Of a DNA stretch of 64,000 nt, positions 40,832 through 50,399 are shown piece by piece. The stretch is from Gracilaria vermiculophylla. Its lineage: Eukaryota > Rhodophyta > Florideophyceae > Gracilariales > Gracilariaceae. The first letter of the stretch is position 1; each line of letters starts with the position of its first letter. The translations under genes and the position numbers were made by a program. Under the pieces are notes generated by a model. The model was not told the DNA's origin, ran no database searches, and saw only the letters and a program-made list of their open reading frames with translations. The stretch covers positions 747,818 through 811,817 of the forward strand of contig JAHNZQ020000016.1 of the NCBI GenBank assembly GCA_019155205.2, in the 5' to 3' direction.

Positions 40832-42651
40832 AGCTTTTCTGTCCCACTTTATTTCAGTCATAGAGACAGGTTTATTCTTGGACACTTCAATATCACTTGG
40901 TTCCACACGCAATCTTCTATTACTTTCTGATCTGAATCGATCCACGACAGTGTTTGAGCCAACAACATCGCGAACTTACCATAGACGCAGTTGAACACGT
41001 CGAGGTAACTGGACCAGTACTTTGGTGGATCATGCCTTGTGTATCATGTACGTCTTGCGACATTGACATTTCTGGCCACACGCCCACGATCAACGAAACC
41101 CAAATGCTCTAAGAGCACTCGAGGGGGTTTATGGGCATTCTTTGCCTTGAGAATATCTACTATTCCTGTCCCCGTGTTTTCAATAATTTGAGCATTTCAT
41201 CCACAGTGATGATGAAGGTCGTAGAAAAATACGGCTCGGTTTTTCGCATCTTCGCATCGAGGCATGTTTGGTAAGATACTCCAGACTCACTCGCAGGAGG
41301 ATACAGATGAAAGCTCCTAGAACGTTTACAACCCTGCAGCTTTGTGTTTCTGAGAGCAAATAGACTCCGTTTAAGAAATCCATGACCGTGGTACCATTCA
41401 CTTTCAAACTTTCTCATTTAATAAGAGTGCTGAGCAGGCGTGCGTTCGTCGAAGAAGAGCATATTGCTGCGATTATCTGTTCACCAGCATACAAACTGCG
41501 ACGGCATGTACAACACATGAACGACGGGTTGTTGCATGAAGAAGCCAAACAATTAGAAGCGGGTGTAAAGTCGTTTTCAACATTAGAAATGCTAATTTCT
41601 GACGGATACCGAGCTTTATTGTATTTGTTGCTTTCCAACATACATGGAAAGTTTGATATAGTTGGACAAGGAAGAAGGAAATTACCAAAGTAAAGATTTT
41701 CGCCGATGTTGATGAAATGAAAGATAACGTTCATCACCAAATTATTCAGATCTATATTATCTTTTCTGTTTTGGGATGTAGGGCCGTAAACCATGATCTC
41801 GCAGTTAAAAACAACGTCGTGGGATAAAAGCTTCGTTGAGCGAGCAGCCATCATCGTACTGAGGTATCAAGGTGCTGTATTCATGTCTCGCATGGTATTC
41901 GTAATATGAGATCCAGGTTTCATACGTTTGAGATTGCAGATCGGCCCACGTTTTGATATATCTAGCTTTGTTTCATTGAACACCGCTCTGAGCCAAACCA
42001 TACAGACCTGAGAGGTCACATCACTTTCGTGTCATTGTGCGTTAGAAGGGAGTTGGAAAAAGATCGCATTCAATAGAAGATGTACTTGGCGAGGGATTCA
42101 ATGGGGACAATATGTCTCGCTGAAAATAAAACCATTTGTTTCTCCTCACTCTAGTCCAACAAGTTTAATGGTTAGCGGTATCCTTTAATGCGGTTCAGTA
42201 TCAACTGCTACAATACTGTCAGGCTACCCGACGAGGGATACTCTGGAACGAGATGTTTATTTGTGTAAACATACATCTTCGCGATGTTTGAACTCATCTC
42301 TTGACCCTCGCTTATCGCGGTTACGCATTATCGGTTGCGCGAGGTAGCAAGGCACTCACTGGTTTGCTCAGCGTTTATCCGAGTTGCTCGCACGGTAACA
42401 CTCGTATCTTCCAGACTTGGCGAAACATGGACTTTAACAGAGAGTCCCGTCCCCCATGTCCATGCCGCAACACCCTTCGTGCGCACGGTGCGCATATCAC
42501 ATGTGCCGCACAGTATTTGTCGTAACCAAAGATATCATGTATTGCGCTGCACATCGCCTGACCTTTGTCAACAGGGACGCAGGAGTCTGGGCGTATTAAA
42601 ATCGGGGCAAACGCACAGAAGGAACGGCTAGCTGGCGGCTAATATGCACCA
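40832..42651. other. Intergenic, about 1.8 kb
   Basis: AT-richer. A 103-codon plus-strand frame at 41382-41693 starts with ATG but overlaps similar-length frames on the other strand; it is not convincing. TATTAAAA at 42594-42601, 51-58 bp before the next gene's ATG, is a candidate TATA-like element. No clear terminal inverted repeats of a transposon are visible upstream of the transposase-like gene. Confidence 0.5.
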
Positions 42652-44640
42652 ATGAACGCAAGGCTGTTGAAACGTGTACACGCCGAGCTCTTGTGCGAGG
42701 ACAGGATTCATTATGGTTCTGGGGCGCACAGCATAGTGACCCGAACTCCTTTTTGCTGTCGCGCTGAGTTAAAGCTAAACTCCGCCCATATCCTTCTATG
42801 CGAAGCGCATCGTGGGATTCGCGAAAGTGCAGACTTTTGTTCACTAATAATGGCTTCCGCTGAAGAAGCCCCCAAGAGCGGCCAAAAACGGCGCCGAACA
42901 GAACTTAACATATCCACAAAAGTTGAGATTGCCAACAAACTGAGACAGGGCGCAAAGGTTTCCGCAATCATTGAAGAATATGGAATATCGCGAAGGACTG
43001 TGCAATATATCAAATCTAACACTCCCAAGCTTTTGGAAACATCAGCGAACGACGCCATGTCCTTGACGATGATTCGAAACCGAGCGTCAAAGTTCCCCGA
43101 TATCGAGAAGTGCCTCTTGCACTACGTGCGGTTCGCACACCAATTGAAGGTCCCTATATCTTTTAGTGCTCTCCAAGGAAAGGCATTGATGGTCAAGTAT
43201 TCCTTGCTGCAAAGAACCGGAGATGAAACTCAAAGGAAAACCCTTGAAACTTTCACAGCATCTCAAGGATGGGTTGCTCGCTTGGTGAAGAGGAACGGCA
43301 TCCGTTCGGTTCTCTTACACGGAGAGACTGCAGCTGTAGATAACATCAGGGATGTCGAAGGCGTGATTCGCATTCAGCAGTTCATCAAAAACTACGAACC
43401 AGAGAACATATACAATGTAAACGAAACCCCACTTTTCTTCCGTTTGTTACCAAGTCGATCGTATGTCTCCGAAATCCATAACCACAAAACGGTGCGAGAC
43501 ATGAAAAATATGGGTACCATGGACCGAATCACTGCTTACGTATGTGCGAACGCAACTGGATCCGAGAAGCTTCCCATAACCATCATCGGTGCCGCAAAGA
43601 ATCCAAGTTGCTTTAACAATTCCCCCCCTCCGGCTCCGTATTTCTCCCAAAAACACGCTTGGACAGATGGTCCGACGTTCCAGAAATGGTACTACAACGA
43701 ATTCCTGCCGTACATACGCCATAAGACGTCGAAACGCGTCGCTCTGATTATGGACAGCTACCTGGGGCATGGTGTGGAATTGAAAGATACTCGGAATCAG
43801 GTCACCATTGTCGCTTTACCGCAAAGCCGCATTTCCGTACAGCAGCCCGTGGACTGTGGGGTCATCGAGTCTTTCAAAGTGATATATCGATATCTGCTGT
43901 TGAAGGAAGTACTTTCAAGTTTAGAAGAGCGCGATATTCGTCGTGAAAGTTCCAAGAACATGAAACCCGGCACGAGAGGACTATCCGAGGGATACGAGGC
44001 CCATCTTTTGGACGCTGCTGAGATAATCGTGAAAGCGTGGAATAACGTTTCTTCCAAAACCATTTCAAGTTGTTGGATCAAATCAAGCATATTGCCACCG
44101 GTTCTGGAAGCTCAACTATCGCCAGAACATGGTATACTTTCGGAGAACGTCAAAGCTGTGCGAACCGTTCAAGAGGGGGATGTGATACAGCTCACTGACT
44201 TGTTCAAAGAAGTATGTAATGCAAAGTTACGTTGTCAAGACATGACTGACGAAAGCGCAGGCGACATAAGTGCTGCTCAGGTGCAGAAGTGGACATGCCT
44301 TGAAGAATGTGCAGACATCAGAGACGCTTTGGCGCATGATTCCTTGATGGTAGTGACGGAAGCATTGCAAGATGAAATCGCTCAGTCCCCGGAAACAGAC
44401 GTGATTGAACCTGAAGAGAATGGGGACGAAACAAAAAACGCTGGAGTGGAATGTGATCCAGTTCCGTCGATTGCAATCATAGCGCAGCTGTTTTCTGAAG
44501 TGGAAGCTTTGGCGAGTCGAACAGGGGTATGTCCGGCCTCTTATCACCTGCGGAAAGCAAAACAAGCGTTCATAAACGCAAGACGAGAACAAGAGTCAAA
44601 GAGAAGTCGGCAAATACTAGTCGCCGATGTACTCAAGTAG
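42652..44640 (+). CDS. Tigger/CENP-B-like transposase-derived protein, first catalytic Asp replaced
   Basis: 662 residues from ATG 42652, chosen because TATTAAAA lies just upstream; ATG 42850 (MASAEEAPKSG) is an alternative. Features: a pipsqueak-type HTH at about 85-130 (TKVEIANKLRQGAKVSAIIE, YGISRRTVQYIKS), a second CENPB-type HTH at about 140-215 (ALQGKALMVKYSLLQ, GWVARLVKRNGI), and a DDE_1 domain at about 245-425. In pogo/Tigger enzymes the first motif is N-x-D-E-T; here it is NVNET with Asn257. The later Asp368 (ALIMDSYLGHG) and Asp401 (QPVDCGVIESFK) remain, 33 apart as expected. The frame is intact over 2 kb despite the lost residue, which suggests domestication for DNA binding, as happened for CENP-B. 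Residues 500-662 are an acidic unmatched tail. Confidence 0.85.
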   Translation: MNARLLKRVHAELLCEDRIHYGSGAHSIVTRTPFCCRAELKLNSAHILLCEAHRGIRESADFCSLIMASAEEAPKSGQKRRRTELNISTKVEIANKLRQGAKVSAIIEEYGISRRTVQYIKSNTPKLLETSANDAMSLTMIRNRASKFPDIEKCLLHYVRFAHQLKVPISFSALQGKALMVKYSLLQRTGDETQRKTLETFTASQGWVARLVKRNGIRSVLLHGETAAVDNIRDVEGVIRIQQFIKNYEPENIYNVNETPLFFRLLPSRSYVSEIHNHKTVRDMKNMGTMDRITAYVCANATGSEKLPITIIGAAKNPSCFNNSPPPAPYFSQKHAWTDGPTFQKWYYNEFLPYIRHKTSKRVALIMDSYLGHGVELKDTRNQVTIVALPQSRISVQQPVDCGVIESFKVIYRYLLLKEVLSSLEERDIRRESSKNMKPGTRGLSEGYEAHLLDAAEIIVKAWNNVSSKTISSCWIKSSILPPVLEAQLSPEHGILSENVKAVRTVQEGDVIQLTDLFKEVCNAKLRCQDMTDESAGDISAAQVQKWTCLEECADIRDALAHDSLMVVTEALQDEIAQSPETDVIEPEENGDETKNAGVECDPVPSIAIIAQLFSEVEALASRTGVCPASYHLRKAKQAFINARREQESKRSRQILVADVLK

Positions 44641-45299
44641 CTAAGAAAAACAAGCAGCTTGGCCTGCGACGCGTCGCTCCCGTTGGAATGAGAATCCCAA
44701 TATGCGGCGGGCAAGCATTTGTTTATAGCCAACCAGGCAGGCCTCCAGAAGCCATCGACTTTGACGAACCACGGGCCTCGTGAGGGGGTTGCCATCTATC
44801 TGAAAAGGCCCACGAGTCAGACAATTGAAATGGGATTACGTACTTAGAATGCATGGCTGTGCACATGCATGATACAAGCGTTTTACGGCGCATGTGCACA
44901 ATATCACACACACAACACGGACGCATACTAATGTGATTGACATGAAGATTGCTTTATTTTGCAGAGGTTTTCGCAGCGATCCGTAATGAGATCTGCGTAC
45001 TTGCGTGGGACGGTATACATGTCAACGGTGATTTTGTTTGCGACCAGCCAGATATGCGCAACCTAAATCTGCCCTCTGTCCGTCATATTTAAAGTGTTGA
45101 CACAAATGCTTGTCTGATGCGTTTGCTTTCGTCGTAAGTCTCAACAGCATCCCCATCATAACTGCTGTAGGCGTGCCCAATGCTTTGCCAACCTCGTTCT
45201 GGCCGCCTTTTGAGTCGTTGACATTTCCGCTCACAGTTAGCCGCTTGGGATCAGCGCGAACCGGAACGCTTTCTAAAGCTCATCGCCGACCCCGCACAC
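44641..45299. other. Intergenic, about 0.66 kb
   Basis: Spacer between two plus-strand genes. ATTTAAAG at about 45087 lies roughly 210 bp before the next ATG. No gene. Confidence 0.45.
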
Positions 45300-46454
45300 A
45301 TGATGGCGTTCATCTCGAACCCCGGCCAACTGTGGAGGACAGCTCCTTCCAACAATCGCCTCGTACAGAAGTGTGCTCCAAGACCGCGCTGTGCTTGGCG
45401 GAGGAGCACCCCACGGGCAGCAGTGAGCAGGGCTGACGTCTTTCAACATGGAATCGAAGCAGCTCTCGAAGACCACCTCGTGACCGGCATGAATGTTTGC
45501 ATTGGACACGGTGCCAAAGAGGTGCTTGGTCCACTATTGGACGCGATAGAATCGATGGTGAAGGTAGAGAGGGTGATTGACGTTGCATTCCTGGGAACAT
45601 GCGAAGAGACCCGGTCGCTGATCCGGGAGAGGCAGCTTCCCAATGATTTGGCTGTCAATTTCAAGCGGGAGTTGGACCTGTTCATCGCTCCAGTGAGCCG
45701 AGTGGACGGCGAATGCAATGCAGCTCTAGACTCGTCAGAGCTTGGCGGCGCCCGGTACGCGGCCCACGTCGCCAGCAAAGTGGTGCTACTGTGTCACGAG
45801 GATGATCTGCAGCAGTCGAGAAATGGGCTGGAGTCCATCCCGGTGCAACTGGTGGACTTTATGCCGGACGTGGCGGCGAAGACATTGATGTCAGACTCGC
45901 TTTTCGCAGCGGGAGTGAGGGGGGTGACAGTTCGACAAGGACGGGGCAGCATTGCAGACGTTTCGATTGCGGGCGGCAGTATCCCGCTCATCGTGGAAGA
46001 GGAGCTGAAGAGGCTGCCTCAAGTGCAGGCAGTGGGCTTGCTTCCGGCGTACGGCAAGACTAGCGTCGTTGTTTGCGCGAGGGATTTGCAACCGTTCGAC
46101 ATCACGCCGATTGGCTTTTCGCTTGCCAAGAGCATGGAAAACAACAGGGCGCTGACATTGAACAGAGTGCGCGAGGAGGTGGAGCAACTGGGAGGCAGCT
46201 GGACACTATCGGAGACGCAGGGCTGCGGGCTGCATAGAGAGTTTGCGTGCCCGAGCGAGGCAGCGGCAGAGGCGCTGATGCGGCAAGTTCAGTTTCTGGC
46301 ACGAAATGGAGGCCGTTTTGCGGAGCTCAAGCAAGTTGGCAACAAAGTGATGATCGGTCTGGGCGCACGCGGGTCGAGCACCGTTGGTGATGTGGATGTG
46401 CTGATGGCCAAGGCTATCACAAACACGTATGCGAGGCTGAGGCCCATCAGGTGA
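45300..46454 (+). CDS. RpiA-like domain fused to pterin-dehydratase-like domain
   Basis: 384 residues from ATG 45300. Residues 1-55 are Arg/Ser/Ala-rich without acids and look like a plastid transit peptide. Residues about 60-250 follow the ribose-5-phosphate isomerase A fold order: MNVCIGHGAKEVLGPLLDAI, then VIDVAFLGTCEETRSLI, LDLFIAPVSRVDGECNAALD, ELGGARYAAHVASKVVLLC, IPVQLVDFMPDVAAKTL. The catalytic GADE and KGGGGA motifs of true RpiA are absent, so isomerase activity is doubtful. Residues about 270-384 resemble pterin-4a-carbinolamine dehydratase (RVREEVEQLGGSWTLSETQG, LHREFACPSEAAAEALMRQV, VGNKVMIGLGARGSSTVGDV, DVLMAKAITNTY), again with the His-His-Pro region replaced. A plastid metabolic or assembly role is inferred. 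Confidence 0.6.
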   Translation: MMAFISNPGQLWRTAPSNNRLVQKCAPRPRCAWRRSTPRAAVSRADVFQHGIEAALEDHLVTGMNVCIGHGAKEVLGPLLDAIESMVKVERVIDVAFLGTCEETRSLIRERQLPNDLAVNFKRELDLFIAPVSRVDGECNAALDSSELGGARYAAHVASKVVLLCHEDDLQQSRNGLESIPVQLVDFMPDVAAKTLMSDSLFAAGVRGVTVRQGRGSIADVSIAGGSIPLIVEEELKRLPQVQAVGLLPAYGKTSVVVCARDLQPFDITPIGFSLAKSMENNRALTLNRVREEVEQLGGSWTLSETQGCGLHREFACPSEAAAEALMRQVQFLARNGGRFAELKQVGNKVMIGLGARGSSTVGDVDVLMAKAITNTYARLRPIR

Positions 46455-47212
46455 GGCGGTGTCGGTGGATCATTTGAAGAAATGTGTGTAAAGCTTTAAA
46501 CGATTGGCCACAAACGCTGGCGGCAATTTTGAACTAGGAGCTAAGTATTCACATTCTGCAGGTTTTATGCAGGACAAAACCGTCCAAAATGGCGCCAAAG
46601 CGGCCATTGGACAAACAGCAAACTACGCTTCCGCCGCCATTGGCCGTCTCCATCACGGTGACGGAGTTATAACACGGGGCTGACACGGCGATCACAAGAC
46701 GGCTCGGTGCGTGAGCAAAACAAGCAGCACCCAACATGGGCCGGCATGGCATTCTCATGCGACGCGCTTGTAAGCAATGGGCAATGGCAGCATTGAGCCC
46801 CAACAATCAATGCAACAAACAAACAATCGGGTGTTTGATGCAGAAGGCGAAATGCAAGCAACAGATTGGCGTGACGCACCGGAAACGACGACGCGCTGTA
46901 CGGCGGGCGGTGAGGGCGATGTGCGATGTGGGGCGGGCGTGTCTGGCGGAGGCTCTCTCTTTCTCTGGTGGGCATGGCAAGTGCTGGGGACGGTGCCTGC
47001 TGTACAAGCGTCACTCAAAAAGTTGGATGCGGCCGCGGACACGGGGGCGGAGGGCTTGGAACATGCACCACGTGGCGCAAAATGAGTATATGCATATGTG
47101 TGTGTGCATCAACGAAAAACACGAAACAAGAGGCAGGGCAAGGGAGGCAAGAGGGGGGGGGGGGAACGAGGGAGAGGAGGGCGCGGTACTGGGCGCGCTG
47201 CTGCTGCTGCTG
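46455..47212. other. Convergent intergenic, about 0.76 kb
   Basis: 3' space between the RpiA-like gene (+) and the tetraspanin-like gene (-). CCAAT-type ATTGG boxes lie near 46597 and 46634. A run of G lies at 47153-47164. No gene. Confidence 0.5.
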
Positions 47213-48004
47213 CTACTTGTCCTCCTTCTCAAAGGACACGGAAGTGCAAGTGAAGAAGACGGCGATGAGCGAAAGGATGAAGGCGGTGGTGGAGCCGGCG
47301 AGCAAAATGGCGTTCCAGCGAATAAAGACCGCGGACATTGCCTGGCGGCAGCCGGGGTAGCGCTCAAGGTTGAAGCGCGGCTTGCCTTGCTGGTGCTCGG
47401 GGAGACAATTGGTGCCGCAGCGGGCATAGTTTTGGGTGGCAGAACCGCGCTGACAGTCGCCGGTCTCGAAGCCGTGGCACGCGAGCTGGAACTGGATTTG
47501 GCACGGCAGGGTGGTGTCCGCGGAGAGCTCGCGGTCCCAGGCGCGGCGCAGCTCGAGCGCAAAGTAGGAGCGCTTCTGCGAGGCGCCGTAGATGACGAAG
47601 ATGGCGGCGGCCATGGCGGCGGCCAGCACGAGGGCGGTGAGCAGCAGGCCGCAGATGTAGAGGCCCTTGCAGACGGCGGCGCGGCGGTACGACGGGCACA
47701 CGCACCACAGCAGCAGCGCGAGCAGGGTGAGCGGCATGACGGCGACGAGGGCGAGCAGCGACACGTGCGTGAGCATGAGCATGACGGGGGTCCAGTGGAA
47801 CTGGAAGATGCTGACGCGCATGGAGATGAAGGCGTAGGCGGCGAGCACGGCGGTGAGGACGGCGGCGGTGACCAGCGACAGGAAGACGGTGCACAGCGCC
47901 GGGTACATGGAGATGCACGGGCAGTAGCGATCGCAGCGGTAGCCGCACGACACGGGCTGGCGGCAGCGCGCGCACGCGCGGTGGCACGGGATGCAGCACG
48001 CCAT
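47213..48004 (-). CDS. Tetraspanin-like four-TM membrane protein
   Basis: 263 residues from ATG 48002-48004. The N-terminus is Cys-rich (MACCIPCHRACARCRQPVSC), suitable for palmitoylation or metal binding. Four hydrophobic segments: about 38-60, 68-90, 103-128 and, after a large loop, about 225-255. The large loop (about 130-222) has six or more cysteines (LPCQIQFQLACHGFETGDC, ARCGTNCLPEHQQGK, RYPGCRQAM), the arrangement of a tetraspanin large extracellular loop, but the strict CCG tripeptide is missing. Tetraspanins organise membrane microdomains. The call is by topology and cysteine layout, not by signature motif. A longer GC-rich open frame upstream is compositional. It shares a repeat-rich divergent promoter with the small secreted protein. 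Confidence 0.6.
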   Translation of the reverse strand: MACCIPCHRACARCRQPVSCGYRCDRYCPCISMYPALCTVFLSLVTAAVLTAVLAAYAFISMRVSIFQFHWTPVMLMLTHVSLLALVAVMPLTLLALLLWCVCPSYRRAAVCKGLYICGLLLTALVLAAAMAAAIFVIYGASQKRSYFALELRRAWDRELSADTTLPCQIQFQLACHGFETGDCQRGSATQNYARCGTNCLPEHQQGKPRFNLERYPGCRQAMSAVFIRWNAILLAGSTTAFILSLIAVFFTCTSVSFEKEDK

Positions 48005-48847
48005 GAGGCGGGGTGGCGGTGGCGGGTGGCGTGCGGCGGACGGCGGACGGCGGGGGCGAGGGGGCGCACGGCGGGCAGGCGGGCGGGCGGGCGGGCGGGC
48101 GGGCGGCAGTGGGGTGGCGGGGGCGAGGGAGACAGAGCGTGCGGGAGACGGCGGGGGGCGCTCGCTTGACGGCGGGGCGATGGTGCGGCGGTAAGCCGCG
48201 GTGCGCGGCAGCCGCAGCGCCAACGGGCGCGGCGGCACGGCGACATAGCGCGCACAGCGGCACAGCGGCACAGCGGCACAGCGGCACAGTGGCACGGCGG
48301 CGCAGCGGCACGGTGAGCACGCACGCGCGCGCACGCGAGCCGCTCATTGGCGGCGTGCACGAAATGAAGGTTAAACGCGCAGCGGCGCGTTGCGCCACAC
48401 GCGTGGTGCGCGCGGCGCCATGGCGCGCGCACACGTTGGCAGCGCGCCATGCGGGCCACGCCACGCGGGCCACGCGGACCACGTGGGCCACGCGACTGCG
48501 TGTACACGCGACTGCGTGTACACGCGAGCGCGTGTCGGGCGACCAGGGCGCGGCGCGTGAAGGTGCAACGGTGTGTGTAAGCGGCTGTTGGCGGCCGTGG
48601 TGGCGGAGGCGGCATGGGAGGGGGCGGCACGGGAGGGGGCGGCACGGGAGGGGGCGGCGGCGCGCGCGAGGCGCTCGCGTGCGCGCTCGCGCGCGGCGCG
48701 CGCGGGCCGGGGCGCGCGGCTGTTGTGCGAGCTGCGCGCCAGGCTGCAGCGTGTGGCGGGGCGCGGCGGCGCGGCGCGGCGCCTTAAGGCGGCGCCGCCA
48801 CCGCCAGCCGTTTGTGCGGGTGAGTGAGTGTGTGTGTGGGCGGCAAA
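48005..48847. repeat. Divergent promoter made of short G-rich tandem repeats
   Basis: 843 bp packed with simple repeats: a GGGC/GGCG run (48080-48106); an 8-bp CACAGCGG array (48253-48316, eight units, five of them exact or single-change); GGGCCACGC-type units (48445-48495); a 16-bp ACTGCGTGTACACGCG duplicated (about 48493-48524); a 16-bp GCACGGGAGGGGGCGG present three times (48612-48659). CCAAT-type CATTGGCGG lies near 48349. A GCCTTAAGGC palindrome at 48781-48790 is 57 bp before the ATG of the secreted-protein gene. Confidence 0.75.
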
Positions 48848-49189
48848 ATGAAGTGGACGCTGGCGCTTGTGACGGTGGTGGTGGCAGCGGCGGTGGCGCA
48901 GGCGGCGCCGTTCGTGGTGCCGGCGGCGCGCAGCGACGGGATGGTGGTGGCGCTGCGCGAGATTGGCGAGCACAACTACACGCTGAGCGAGGAGGCGGCG
49001 GCGGCGAGCGAGGAGCCCGCGGCGTCGGCAGAGGGCGTGGCGGCGGCGCAGGCGGACAGCGGCGAGCGCGCTGGGGGCGAGGAGCCCGCGGCGTCCGCGG
49101 AGGCGTCCGCGGAGGCAGAGGCAGAGGCAGGCGAGCGCGCGCCGCCGAGCGTGAGCTTTCCGGACAACCAGCGGATGCCGGGCGCGTAG
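48848..49189 (+). CDS. Small secreted acidic Ala/Glu-rich protein
   Basis: 113 residues from ATG 48848. Residues 1-20 are a clear signal peptide (MKWTLALVTVVVAAAVAQAA). Residues 20-45 are ordered-looking with a glycosylation-type NYT; the rest is repeats of Glu/Ala/Ser (EEPAASAE twice, ASAEAEAEAGE), highly acidic and probably disordered. No known domain. Nearby repeats and GC-rich DNA advise some caution, but the signal peptide and the GCCTTAAGGC core-like element just upstream support a real gene. Confidence 0.6.
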   Translation: MKWTLALVTVVVAAAVAQAAPFVVPAARSDGMVVALREIGEHNYTLSEEAAAASEEPAASAEGVAAAQADSGERAGGEEPAASAEASAEAEAEAGERAPPSVSFPDNQRMPGA

Positions 49190-50399
49190 CGTAGGCGGCG
49201 ACGTGCTGGCGCGCTGTACGTTTTGTGCGAGGCCGTGCGCTGTGTAAACAAATCAACTTGAGCGGTGCGGTGGCTACGGCGGCGGGTGGGTGGCGGCGCG
49301 CGGCGCGCGGCGTGCGGCCTGACACTGCGCACGTTGGCCGTGAGCGCTGCGCGGCGGTGCCGGCTGCGCGTGCGCGCGTGAGCGCGGTGAATTGCGCTGA
49401 ATCGCTCGGCGTGCAGCGGCGGCGGCGGCGGCGCGTGGCTGCGCGCGACGGCGGCGGCGCGCCGCTGCTTGCGGCGCGCGGGTGGCTGGCAACGACGCGC
49501 GCGCGGCGACGCGCCACGCGTGCGCGGCGGCGCGTAACGGGGCGCGGCGCGCGCGCATTGGCTTGCACCACGCCGGCGCCGCGCGCGGCGCGACATGCGC
49601 GCTGCAGGTAGCGCGCGCGCTACCTGCAGCGCGCACGCCGCCGCGCCGCATGGAGCGCGCGACGGCGGAGGTGCTGACGAGACGTAGCCGAGCGGCGCAG
49701 GCGCAGCGCGCGCGCCCAGCCGCTGGGCGCGGGCAACACCGCCGCCAGCGCGCGACCCAACGCGGCGCCGCGGCCGTGCTGCCGCCGTTCGTTGCACAGC
49801 GCGCGCACGTGGCACGCGTGGCCGCCGTGGCAGGGTGCGTGCGATTTACTCCAAGCGCGCGTGTCTATCAGAGTGCTGCAACAGCTGTCGCTCGCACTGC
49901 GCCCCAGATTCGGCGTATCTCGCGCGCGCGCGCCGCGCGATGGAACGCGCAGATATTTGACGGCGGCGCGCGCGCTGTCAGCGCGTGCGTGCGCTGTCAG
50001 CCGCCGCCGTCCTTCCACCGTGCAACGCGCCGCGCGTTGCGTGGCGCCCGTGCCGCGCGCGCGCCGCCCCGTGACACGGCGCGCGCGACTGAATGGTTGA
50101 TATTTTCGGCGCCGCCGCGCCGCTCCCGCGCGCGCCCCGCGCCGCCCCCCCCGCCTCGCTGCGCATTTACTCGCCGCGCCCGCCCCGTCCGCCCGTCCGT
50201 CGCGCCGCCCTACTTTGCCGCCCTCGCGCCTCCCCCTCCCCCCCCGTCCGTCTCCCCTCTCTGCATCTCCCCCCTCTTCCCCTCCCATCCCAAAACACAA
50301 AACACACCCCCCCACACCCCGCCACTCCCCTTCGCCACATTCTCCGCGCTCTTTGTGCCCTCGTCCCCCTCCCCGTCGGGCTTCCCGGCTTGAGTCGCC
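49190..50399. other. GC-rich intergenic, about 1.2 kb, with perfect palindrome
   Basis: Lies between the secreted-protein gene and the LRR/PP2A-like gene, both plus strand. Open frames on all strands are compositional. It contains the 40-bp palindrome at 49596-49635 and a CCAAT-type CATTGGCTT near 49555. It is pyrimidine-rich (CCCC runs) in the last 150 bp before the next ATG, a likely 5' UTR. Confidence 0.6.
49596..49635. repeat. Perfect 40-bp palindrome
   Basis: Positions 49596-49635 are a perfect inverted repeat with no spacer: left arm TGCGCGCTGCAGGTAGCGCG, right arm CGCGCTACCTGCAGCGCGCA, symmetry centre between 49615 and 49616. All 20 base pairs match; pairing breaks at 49595/49636. Confidence 0.97.

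Noticed and set aside
41382..41693. 103-codon plus-strand frame with ATG
   Set aside because: It overlaps comparable minus-strand frames, has no recognisable motif, and lies alone in AT-rich DNA. It could be real, but evidence is too weak.
47364..49571. 735-codon minus-strand Arg/Ala-rich frame
   Set aside because: It runs through the tetraspanin-like gene in another frame and through promoter repeats; composition only.
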